From: Butyrivibrio hungatei
Lineage (GTDB): Bacteria; Bacillota; Clostridia; Lachnospirales; Lachnospiraceae
Assembly: GCF_900101605.1 (NCBI RefSeq)
Contig: NZ_FMUR01000006.1
Location: 124,001 to 188,000 of the forward strand
Reading direction: 5' to 3'
Length of the DNA: 64,000 bases
A program made the position numbers and the translations under genes. Positions 57,745 to 64,000 of the stretch are shown here, one piece after another (position 1 is the first letter of the stretch; the number at the start of each line of letters is the position of its first letter). Below the pieces are notes generated by a model. It was given only the letters and a program-made list of their open reading frames with translations, did no database searches and had not been told where the DNA came from.

Positions 57745-57752
57745 GTTCCCTC

Positions 57753-58478
57753 CTATGAGTAGAACTTTTTCCCGCTTATATATACAAAAGAAGCGCCGAT
57801 TGCAATATTCAGTAATGCGGCTGTAGCAAGGAACTTTGCATTATATATATTTCCGGATTCAAATGCGTACGTTCCGGCAACCGTTCCGATGTAATTTGCA
57901 ACATGTACGATTTCTCTGATCGGTCCGAGAATGTAGACAAGCAGAAGTCCTGACACAACGGCTATGGGGAAATTTTTGACATATAGTTGAATACAGTATT
58001 GAAGTATATAACAGAATGCATTTATGAAAAAAGCTATGATCAGAACACTTCCAAGCATTCTGAAATCTATATCTGCGCGAATTAAGAGCTTTGAAATCGG
58101 AATGTATAAAACAATAGAAAAAAGTATGTATATGCTCTGATACAGCATAAATACGATGAATTTGGCCACAACAAGTTTCTTGCCGTCAAACAGTTTTGTC
58201 ATCAGAAGATTCCAAGTATCATTTATATATTCTTTTGTCAAAATCATGTATCCGACAAACATCGCGCAAAAGAGCCCAACAAGCGTATTTATACCGATGA
58301 AAAAATATAGATTCACTCCGTTTTTTCCGTATAATGCAAGTACATCCCCGTTAGTCACATCAAACTTGCATAAGACCGCTACAATCAAGTTACATAACAC
58401 CGCAAAGCCGGTTATCACATATGGCACGCACTTGTCAGCCTGTATCTTTTTTATTTCTTCTCTTATAAGACACTGCAT
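57753..58478 (-). CDS. ABC-2 type permease subunit
   Basis: A 241-residue permease with six hydrophobic segments and a cytoplasmic start (CLIREEIKKIQADKCVPY) similar to lantibiotic immunity EpiG/MutG-like permeases. Its start overlaps the end of the ATPase gene by 16 bases. It pairs with the next permease as a heterodimer. Confidence 0.85.
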   Translation of the reverse strand: MQCLIREEIKKIQADKCVPYVITGFAVLCNLIVAVLCKFDVTNGDVLALYGKNGVNLYFFIGINTLVGLFCAMFVGYMILTKEYINDTWNLLMTKLFDGKKLVVAKFIVFMLYQSIYILFSIVLYIPISKLLIRADIDFRMLGSVLIIAFFINAFCYILQYCIQLYVKNFPIAVVSGLLLVYILGPIREIVHVANYIGTVAGTYAFESGNIYNAKFLATAALLNIAIGASFVYISGKKFYS

Positions 58479-59377
58479 ACGCCACCTCTTTCTTTTCCGG
58501 TAAGCGCCAGATATATGTTTTCAAGGCTGTTGTTTGGCGACACCTCATATACTTCAACATTTGCATCAATAAGAAGTTTTAACAATGCAGGTATTTTTTC
58601 TTTTGCCATCTCCATAAAGAATGCATCATTTTTTCTTACATATGTCAGTCCAATCTTGCCAAAAAGCTTCGCTGCTTTTTCAGAATCATTTGTCCTTATA
58701 CAATATTCCAGTCCTTCAGTTTCATATAGTTCATCAACGCTTCCTTCAAATATCTTTTTACCTCTATCGATAATGCATATTCTATCTGAAAGCTTCTCAA
58801 TCTCTGCAATATTGTGGCTCGAGATAAAAATCGTACATCCGCTTTGATGCGCCAAATCTCCCAGCATCTCTCTAATCTCAAATATTCCTTTGGGGTCGAG
58901 CCCGTTAGTCGGCTCATCAAGAATAAGTACCTTGGGATTATTCAGAAAGGAAATGGCAAGCCCAAGTCTTTGCTTCATTCCAAAAGAAAACTTAGAAACT
59001 TTTTTGTCACCAACAGCGTCAAGCCCAACAAGCTTAAGAACTCTGTCCGCCTCTTCAACAGGTTTCCCAAGTATTCGCTGAAGATATGCAAGATTTTCTC
59101 TTGCCGTCAGATTGGGATAGTAATTGGGTTTACTGATAAACACGCCTACATCCTGCATTATACTGCTATCCAGATGTTTCATTTCTTTTCCGTTGTATCT
59201 GACGACGCCCGAATCAGGCTTTAACAGTCCTACCATCATTTTCATGGTCGTCGTTTTTCCGGCGCCGTTTGCGCCTATGAAACCATATATCTTACCTGCC
59301 GGAATCTTAAGAAACAAATTTTTTACCGCGATTTGATCTCCAAATCTTTTAGTTAGGTTCTCTATAGTGATTTCCAT
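58463..59377 (-). CDS. ABC transporter ATP-binding protein
   Basis: A 304-residue ATPase with Walker A GFIGANGAGKTTTMKMM, a signature KFSFGMKQRLGLAISFL, Walker B VLILDEPTNGLDPKG and H-loop ISSHNIAEIEKL. The C-terminal extension of about 80 residues is typical of drug or bacteriocin export ATPases (BcrA-like). It is preceded 11 bases upstream by an XRE regulator, so the exporter is probably controlled by it. Confidence 0.94.
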   Translation of the reverse strand: MEITIENLTKRFGDQIAVKNLFLKIPAGKIYGFIGANGAGKTTTMKMMVGLLKPDSGVVRYNGKEMKHLDSSIMQDVGVFISKPNYYPNLTARENLAYLQRILGKPVEEADRVLKLVGLDAVGDKKVSKFSFGMKQRLGLAISFLNNPKVLILDEPTNGLDPKGIFEIREMLGDLAHQSGCTIFISSHNIAEIEKLSDRICIIDRGKKIFEGSVDELYETEGLEYCIRTNDSEKAAKLFGKIGLTYVRKNDAFFMEMAKEKIPALLKLLIDANVEVYEVSPNNSLENIYLALTGKERGGVCSVL

Positions 59378-59388
59378 ATTTTTCCTTT

Positions 59389-59619
59389 TTATTCTTTGCT
59401 ATCCTGCACCGCGTCGGGATCATATTCAAGTATATCCCCCGGCTGGCAATTAAGTGCTTCACATATTGCTTCAAGTGTAGAAAACCTTACAGCACTGATC
59501 TTTCCTGTTTTTATCTTGGATAGATTTACATTTGATACGCCAACTTTTGCAGACAGTTCGTTCAGAGACATTTTTCTGTCAGCCATGACGCGGTCCAATC
59601 TAAGTATAATCTTGCCCAT
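59389..59619 (-). CDS. XRE/Cro-CI type transcriptional regulator (YozG-like)
   Basis: A 76-residue helix-turn-helix protein: IILRLDRVMADRKMSLNELSAKVGVSNVNLSKIKTG, given here in parts (MSLNELSAKVGVSN, LSKIKTGK), ending CQPGDILEYDPD. GAGGTG stands before the ATG at 59619; a GTG three codons upstream is less likely. In Bacillus, YozG-like regulators pair with DUF2975 membrane proteins, as here. Confidence 0.9.
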   Translation of the reverse strand: MGKIILRLDRVMADRKMSLNELSAKVGVSNVNLSKIKTGKISAVRFSTLEAICEALNCQPGDILEYDPDAVQDSKE

Positions 59620-59643
59620 AATGTTCACCTCATGATTCCGAAA

Positions 59644-60237
59644 TTATAAGGTTTCATCTGCTTCTTTCTGGAGAACATAACCGTAATCGAGGATACAATA
59701 TATACTCCAGAACACTACTCCGGTAAGAACCGCAGGTCCAATGCCAACTGCAAGTGCCGTAAAAACGGTAATTATTATAAATGCCGCCTTAAGTTTTTTC
59801 ATAACTTCTTCACTGAAAGGCGAATCACTGTTTTCAACCACTTTAAACACATTCATTATCAAGATAAAAATACCGGCAACGACAGCAAGCACAACAGCTA
59901 TAATAAAGCATCCTACACCAAGCCCCTCTGCAACCATTCCCTTATTGGCAAACACTCCCGTGAAACTCACAGAACCCAACGCAATCTGTATCCCCAAATT
60001 ATCTAATTCAAAAAGTTCAGTCCCATCATCACCGCATATATGTGCAACTGTTTTTCCGTTAATATTTTCTACCACAGCATTTTTATTTATGTCGTCCCTA
60101 TAAGCAAATATCAACACGCCTCCGACAAGCGCCGCCACAGCAACTACTGCCATCAATACACCCAACACATTCGCAATTTTTCTTGTTGTATTACAACTCT
60201 TCTTTATATTTGCAAGCTTTACCTCATACTCTCTCAT
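59644..60237 (-). CDS. DUF2975-like membrane protein
   Basis: A 197-residue protein with four hydrophobic segments (about 23-46, 84-98, 103-130, 148-182) and the sequence ENSDSPFSEEVMKKLKAA between helices, as in DUF2975 proteins (YoaS-like). It lies 24 bases upstream of the small XRE regulator. The function is unknown; it may sense membrane state and act through the regulator. It is the first gene of the DUF2975-XRE-ABC operon. Confidence 0.78.
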   Translation of the reverse strand: MREYEVKLANIKKSCNTTRKIANVLGVLMAVVAVAALVGGVLIFAYRDDINKNAVVENINGKTVAHICGDDGTELFELDNLGIQIALGSVSFTGVFANKGMVAEGLGVGCFIIAVVLAVVAGIFILIMNVFKVVENSDSPFSEEVMKKLKAAFIIITVFTALAVGIGPAVLTGVVFWSIYCILDYGYVLQKEADETL

Positions 60238-60261
60238 CTTTAGTCTCCCATCTGCGAATCC

Positions 60262-60384
60262 CTTGTCCGCACTAAATCGTTGTTTTTAATCATTTTCGTT
60301 CCGGCACATCGCCGTGTCAGGTAGCCGCGTCCGGTCACCCTGCACTATTGCTACACTCGGTCAGCTCGGTTATGCCCCGTTCAT
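60262..60384 (-). other. GC-rich leader of the DUF2975-XRE-ABC operon
   Basis: On the minus strand, about 145 bases lie between the predicted start and the first gene, and the first 90 are much richer in G and C than the surroundings. GTGTAGC can pair with GCTAC..ACAC, and other short stems are possible. No known riboswitch or tRNA pattern was recognised. Confidence 0.35.
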
Positions 60385-60390
60385 GAGTAT

Positions 60391-60419
60391 AATATATCAT
60401 CGCATTTTATACCCGTCAA
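60391..60419 (-). promoter_or_regulatory. Promoter of the DUF2975-XRE-ABC operon
   Basis: Minus-strand TTGACG, 17 bases, TATATT, about 155 bases upstream of the DUF2975-like gene. Confidence 0.65.
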
Positions 60420-60485
60420 TAACTTTTTAATGTTAAACGATAATTATTTATCTAATTTGTTTTATTTTTTATCGAAAAGAGAGTC

Positions 60486-60585
60486 GAGGCCGAGTCGAGA
60501 CGCTGAATAGAAGCTGAATAGAGCCGAGACGAGACGCTGAATAGAGCCGAGACGAGACGCCGGGAAGCGAGACAGGCTGAATAGC
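60486..60585. repeat. Imperfect 23-bp tandem repeats
   Basis: The unit GAGCCGAGACGAGACGCTGA plus ATA occurs at 60521-60543 and 60544-60566 (last bases diverged), with a related copy at 60486-60510 and fragments carrying CTGAATA at 60513 and 60577. The sequence is purine-rich on the plus strand and noncoding as far as can be seen. Confidence 0.75.
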
Positions 60586-60699
60586 AAGACAAAACTGAGA
60601 CAGACAGACGGATGGACACCACTCGGGAACTTTGAAACTCAGAGCTCGGAAACTCGGATTAAAACTCAAGAAAAGATGCCTTTCGCTTGTCGTACTTGC

Positions 60700-60801
60700 A
60701 AGCATCGAAAAATTTGAAAACATTCGAAATTGATGCCATACGTCCGGATTTTACAGTCTGCACATCATCAAAAATCCGGAAATATACCATTTTCGATGCT
60801 T
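60700..60801. repeat. Nested palindrome in the 60.2-61.2 kb gap
   Basis: Outer arms AAGCATCGAAAA / TTTTCGATGCTT (60700-60711, 60790-60801) and inner arms TCCGGATTTT / AAAATCCGGA (60743-60752, 60771-60780) are perfect. Further GATGC and CATCAAAAATC motifs occur to the right (to about 60860). No gene is seen from 60238 to 61195. Confidence 0.65.
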
Positions 60802-60971
60802 CAACCTCTTATTACATACTTATAAAGCATCAAAAATCATAGGTATCTATAATTTCGATGCCTTGCATAACGATCGCAAAATTGCAAAATATCCGGACTA
60901 ATGCGAAGTATGCTTGCCCGATAGTGCGTATCTGAAAGCACAGACGTAGCGGGCTACGCCGAGGCTTCAAT

Positions 60972-61015
60972 AAAAAAAGACAAAGACCACCTTCATATCC
61001 GAAAGCGTCTTTGCC
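60972..61015 (-). terminator. Second terminator downstream of the H1-like gene
   Basis: Nine-bp stem GGCAAAGAC / GTCTTTGTC with one G-U pair, 19-base loop and TTTTTTTATT on the minus strand. Confidence 0.7.
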
Positions 61016-61097
61016 TCTAAGCACTATAACATCACATTGTTTCTTTGTTTTCACTGCCACGTGGAATTTCCTATTATATAAAGCTTTTCCTATGACA

Positions 61098-61139
61098 CAA
61101 AAAAGAAGCAACAACCGAATCTCTCCGATCATTGCTTCT
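61098..61139 (-). terminator. Terminator after the H1-like gene
   Basis: Eight-bp stem AGAAGCAA / TTGCTTCT around a 20-base loop, followed on the minus strand by TTTTTTG-type sequence, 57 bases past the stop. Confidence 0.75.
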
Positions 61140-61195
61140 AACATTTTTATATCATATTTCTTTTTCATATTCCGGCAACTGCCACATGCATCGCA

Positions 61196-61711
61196 TCAGA
61201 TATCGATGTCGCCTGAAATCTTGTCATCAACTACGTAGTAAGCCTTGTCTTCCTGCGGCTTAACGTAAATGCTGAGCTTCTTAACCTTTGTAGGATCGCC
61301 CTTAAGGTCATACTGATAGTTATCCAACGATTTCTGAACAAGCTCATCGTTTGAGATATGCTTGTATGAATACTGAATCTCTATCATAACATTAGGCTTT
61401 GTTGCTGCTTTTCTTGTAGTAGTCTTCTTAGCTGTTGTCTTAGCTGCCGTCTTCTTTGCTGTAGTTTTCTTTGCAGCTGTCTTAGTAGCTGTTGTCTTCT
61501 TTGCTGTGCTTGCAGCTTTCTTGGTAGTTGTCTTCTTGGCTGTTGTTTTCTTAGTTGTTGCCTTTTTAGCAGTAGCCTTCTTTGCCGGTGCCTTCTTTGT
61601 CTCGGCAGTTGTATCCTTTACTTCAGGTGTTTTAACTTCAGTAATAAAAGTAGGATTCTTAATAGTTGCAACAGGTTTTACAACTGCTTCCGCCTTCTTA
61701 ATCTCTGCCAT
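61196..61711 (-). CDS. AKKAT-repeat histone H1-like protein with DUF6465-type domain
   Basis: A 171-residue protein. Residues 40-103 are a low-complexity Lys/Ala/Thr tract (repeats such as KKATAKKATTKKTTAKK) like eukaryotic H1 tails and bacterial Hc1/AlgP proteins. The C-terminal 65 residues (VMIEIQYSYKHISNDELVQ ... KLSIYVKPQEDKAYYVV) form a compact domain I recall as DUF6465, found in Lachnospiraceae. DNA binding and nucleoid organisation are likely for the tail; the role of the domain is unknown. It is monocistronic with a terminator behind it. Confidence 0.88.
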   Translation of the reverse strand: MAEIKKAEAVVKPVATIKNPTFITEVKTPEVKDTTAETKKAPAKKATAKKATTKKTTAKKTTTKKAASTAKKTTATKTAAKKTTAKKTAAKTTAKKTTTRKAATKPNVMIEIQYSYKHISNDELVQKSLDNYQYDLKGDPTKVKKLSIYVKPQEDKAYYVVDDKISGDIDI

Positions 61712-61838
61712 TTCTCGTCATCCTCCTCAAAATCGCAATGATTTATGAAACTCGTTAAAACATTAAAGTGATTACGGAATTAAGTTTATCACCATTAAAC
61801 TGCATTGTCAAAGAATCTGCGAAAAAACGTCAGCCAAA

Positions 61839-62492
61839 TCATCCCATTTTATCAAGTGTAGCTTCATATGCCGATATCAAAGTAGCTGAAAAAAGCAGTC
61901 CTGCGCATATATCACTGAACCAATGCACGCCTGCCAGCACTCTTCCGACAACACCTATGAACATTACCGCACAGGCAAAGACTTTGAGTACTGTAACAAG
62001 ATTCTCGTCATCATAGAATCTTTCTCTCCACGCAGCGATTGCGCTACCCATGATCGTACAGATCATAAGTACATGTGTCGAAGGAAATGACGCCTCAAGT
62101 TCAACTTCGTCAGGTAAAAGAACCGGTCTGTAGTTAAAAGGAACTTTATCAAAAAGCACATACATGATAACAAGTATCACATACAAAAATCCCATGATAA
62201 GGATATCTTTATCGATCTCGGCAAGAGTTCTTTTTTCTTTTACAAGCTGAAGAAATCCCGTTGCCGCAAAATATACCGCCGTAAGAATAGCGATCATCAG
62301 CATAAGGTCTGTGATCTTATCCCACATCGGATTATAAGAAATAAGATCAAGAAATACCTTATTTATCGCGGAAAATCCAACGCTGGTGCCCTCAGGGCCG
62401 ATAGTCTGCTTGTCGACAAAAGTAACAAGTACCGTATATATAATCGAAATAATAAACAATAATATTGTCTTCCCGTAGCCTCTTTTTTTCAT
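61839..62492 (-). CDS. PAP2 family phosphatase
   Basis: A 217-residue membrane protein with six helices. The three PAP2 motifs are partly visible: a weak first motif near NYRPVLLP, SFPSTHVLM (second) and GRVLAGVHWFSDICAG (third, catalytic His). It may dephosphorylate undecaprenyl pyrophosphate or another lipid phosphate. AGGAGG is placed a few bases before the ATG at 62492, favoured over an ATG 7 codons upstream. It lies 25 bases after an aminotransferase gene. Confidence 0.87.
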   Translation of the reverse strand: MKKRGYGKTILLFIISIIYTVLVTFVDKQTIGPEGTSVGFSAINKVFLDLISYNPMWDKITDLMLMIAILTAVYFAATGFLQLVKEKRTLAEIDKDILIMGFLYVILVIMYVLFDKVPFNYRPVLLPDEVELEASFPSTHVLMICTIMGSAIAAWRERFYDDENLVTVLKVFACAVMFIGVVGRVLAGVHWFSDICAGLLFSATLISAYEATLDKMG

Positions 62493-62517
62493 GGCACCTC
62501 CTCCATATAGCAAAAAA

Positions 62518-63717
62518 TTATTTCTTGTACACTTCGTTTACGAACTTACGAAGTCTCTCCATTGCCCTTTCAACTTTCTCTGTCTCTATGCAATAAGCCA
62601 TTCTGAAAAAGCCCGGTGCCCCAAAACCGTCTGTGGGTACGAAGATAAGATCGTACTCTTTAGCTTTTTTGCAAAATTCGATAGAATCTTCCTCAAGCGC
62701 CTTAGGCATTATGTAGAAAGTTCCACCGGGTTTTACAACCGTAAATCCAAGTTCAACCAAAGTATCATAGATGATATTCATGTTCGTCTCATAAACGGAA
62801 AGATCCGCAGTCATATCGCAGACTTTTGCAACAGCCTGCTGGATGATTGAAGGAGGACAGTTGTGTCCCGTTCCTCTTGAGATCTGTCCGCACATGGGAA
62901 CGATAAACTCTGCGCCGTCGCACTTGGGATTAACCGCTACGTATCCGATTCTTTCTCCGGGAAGAGAAAGAGATTTGGAGAATGAGTAGCAGCTCAAAGT
63001 GTGATCGTAGAACTTTGATACATACGGAGCGTCAGCGCCTTTGAACACAATCTCTCTGTATGGTTCATCGGACAAAAGATATACCGTATGGCCGAACTCT
63101 TTTGACTTAGCTGTAAGAATCTCGGCAAGTCTTGTAAGTGTCTCTGTAGAATATGCAACTCCCGAAGGGTTGTTTGGTGTGTTTACAAGAACTGCCGCAA
63201 CATCTTTTGTAAACATCTCTTCAAATTTATCAAAGTTAATCTGGAAAGTCTCTGTATCTGCCGGAACAACCTCAAGTTCAACTCCGGCTCCCGTTATATA
63301 AGGTCTGTACTCAGGGAAAAAAGGTGCAAATGCAAGTGCCTTGTCTCCCGGCTTTGTGATAGCTCTTATCGCATGTGAGATCGCACCTGCTGCCCCTGTT
63401 GTAGGGAAGATGTGCTCAGGTCCGTAGTTCATTCCAAATCTTTTATTTAAAGACTGCGCAATCTTTTCTTTATACAAAGGATTTCCGAGACTGGGAGTAT
63501 ATCCGTGAAGTGTCATTGTATCTTCCGTCTGAAGAAGTCTTATCATCTCATCTGTAAATTCCTGAGGAACCGCAACGGAAGGGTTACCCAGACTGAAATC
63601 AAAAACGTTCTCGTATCCGATCTCTCTTCCCCTAGCGGTAGCATATTCCGAAAGTTCTCTAATTACCGACTTTGCGCCAAGCATCTCTTTATATGTCTCG
63701 TTAATCATTATCTTCAT
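62518..63717 (-). CDS. Class I/II pyridoxal phosphate aminotransferase
   Basis: A 399-residue fold-type I aminotransferase of the aspartate-aminotransferase family. Motifs: TTGAAGAISHAIRAI, LVNTPNNPSGVAYS, LLSDEPYREIVF, PLP lysine in CYSFSKSLSLPGERIGYV, and C-terminal FFRMAYC (substrate Arg). The substrate cannot be fixed by eye. AAGGAG lies very close (2 bases) to the first ATG; an ATG three codons later is the alternative. Confidence 0.92.
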   Translation of the reverse strand: MKIMINETYKEMLGAKSVIRELSEYATARGREIGYENVFDFSLGNPSVAVPQEFTDEMIRLLQTEDTMTLHGYTPSLGNPLYKEKIAQSLNKRFGMNYGPEHIFPTTGAAGAISHAIRAITKPGDKALAFAPFFPEYRPYITGAGVELEVVPADTETFQINFDKFEEMFTKDVAAVLVNTPNNPSGVAYSTETLTRLAEILTAKSKEFGHTVYLLSDEPYREIVFKGADAPYVSKFYDHTLSCYSFSKSLSLPGERIGYVAVNPKCDGAEFIVPMCGQISRGTGHNCPPSIIQQAVAKVCDMTADLSVYETNMNIIYDTLVELGFTVVKPGGTFYIMPKALEEDSIEFCKKAKEYDLIFVPTDGFGAPGFFRMAYCIETEKVERAMERLRKFVNEVYKK

Positions 63718-63763
63718 TTCTCCTTAAGCATTAAGTAAAAACTTTGTATCTCAGTATAACACA

Positions 63764-63800
63764 AAAAAGGAGCTTCATCATTTGAAACTCCTTTTTATTT
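63764..63800. terminator. Bidirectional terminator
   Basis: AAAAAAGGAG..TTC pairs with GAA..CTCCTTTTT around a short loop, with A and T tracts on both sides. It separates the RelE/ParE-like gene from the aminotransferase gene. Confidence 0.75.
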
Positions 63801-63827
63801 TTGGGGATATATATTCATTTTAGCCTT

Positions 63828-64000
63828 TTACAATCCTCTTATTATGCTAAGATAATCCTGCCTCTGGTCAACAACAACGTAAACAGTTATGACCTTATTA
63901 ATCTCATCAATTTTGTAAAACACAAGATCCATCTTTGTTATTAAGACCTTATATCCCTGTCGTCTGAAAACAGTATACTTGGGATCAACACCTATATACG
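63828..64000 (-). CDS. RelE/ParE-like toxin, C-terminal part
   Basis: A frame entering from the right edge on the minus strand encodes 57 residues starting YIGVDPKYTVFRRQGYKVL. The end (DLVFYKIDEINKVITVYVVV, then DQRQDYL) has the strand pattern and Arg/Asp positions of RelE/ParE toxins. The antitoxin and the N-terminus lie outside the window. Confidence 0.7.
   Translation of the reverse strand, partial: YIGVDPKYTVFRRQGYKVLITKMDLVFYKIDEINKVITVYVVVDQRQDYLSIIRGL

Noticed and set aside
60469..60723. Open frame of 84 codons on the minus strand
   Set aside because: It translates the 23-bp tandem repeats; low-complexity product of Ser, Arg and Leu.
60830..61168. Open frame of 112 codons on the minus strand
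   Set aside because: It starts inside one terminator region and crosses a second; no family resemblance and no good ribosome-binding site.

Overview
The window reads as a chromosomal segment of an anaerobic, motile Firmicute. It is most probably a Lachnospiraceae member related to Butyrivibrio, Pseudobutyrivibrio or Roseburia. This is inferred from gene content (type III glutamine synthetase, an AKKAT-rich DUF6465-like protein, a non-catalytic MltG-like protein, an RNase J / RuvX / IreB neighbourhood, a CIRCE-controlled hrcA-grpE-dnaK-dnaJ operon, a LexA box of Gram-positive type) and moderate G+C. No phage, transposase, CRISPR array or rRNA was seen. Almost everything is on the minus strand; the exceptions are GDP-fucose synthase at the left edge, a YjfB-type motility protein and a His-less HPr-like protein.

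Layout. 0-5.5 kb: envelope sugar genes (fcl on plus; dTDP-rhamnose reductase, a DUF212 PAP2-like protein and a large LIC_10190-like membrane protein on minus). 5.6-17.6 kb: a long co-directional run, read in transcription order as mbl-like / flgF / flgG / rod-binding protein, then recD2 / comFC / yvyF-like / two unknown membrane proteins / cdaA / cdaR / glmM / ptsH, joining flagellar, competence, c-di-AMP, cell-wall precursor and PTS functions. 17.9-24.6 kb: uvrB, an unrelated GT-C-like membrane protein, then uvrA, preceded by a consensus LexA box. 24.8-29.0 kb: PP2C phosphatase, non-PASTA Ser/Thr kinase, a 78-residue membrane protein, a family 2 glycosyltransferase and an ATP-grasp enzyme, ending in a 30-bp perfect inverted repeat and a terminator. 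29.1-34.4 kb: PucR/CdaR-type regulator, ftsE, ftsX, M23 hydrolase activator, CtpA. 34.6-37.7 kb: yjfB with a sigma-28 promoter, a CPBP protease, cvfB, an acyl-ACP thioesterase and tRNA-Gln(CUG). 37.9-40.0 kb: type III glutamine synthetase. 40.1-51.3 kb: RNA metabolism and modification (U32 TrhP-like, TrmR-like methyltransferase, RNase J, RuvX, IreB, MtaB, ThiI, cysteine desulfurase, RsmE, PrmA). 51.5-56.7 kb: heat-shock operon. 57.0-60.2 kb: ABC transporter with XRE and DUF2975-like regulators. 61.2-64.0 kb: histone-H1-like DUF6465 protein, PAP2 phosphatase, aminotransferase and the end of a RelE/ParE-like gene.

The least explained DNA is between genes. It includes a 179-bp element at 51293-51471 that folds as a four-way cloverleaf closed by perfect 12-bp terminal inverted repeats; a 317-bp set of nested inverted repeats at 56709-57025; a 30-bp perfect inverted repeat at 24784-24852; and a gene-poor block of short tandem repeats plus a nested palindrome at 60486-60801. 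All functions are assigned by reading the sequences and recalling families; no database search was run.
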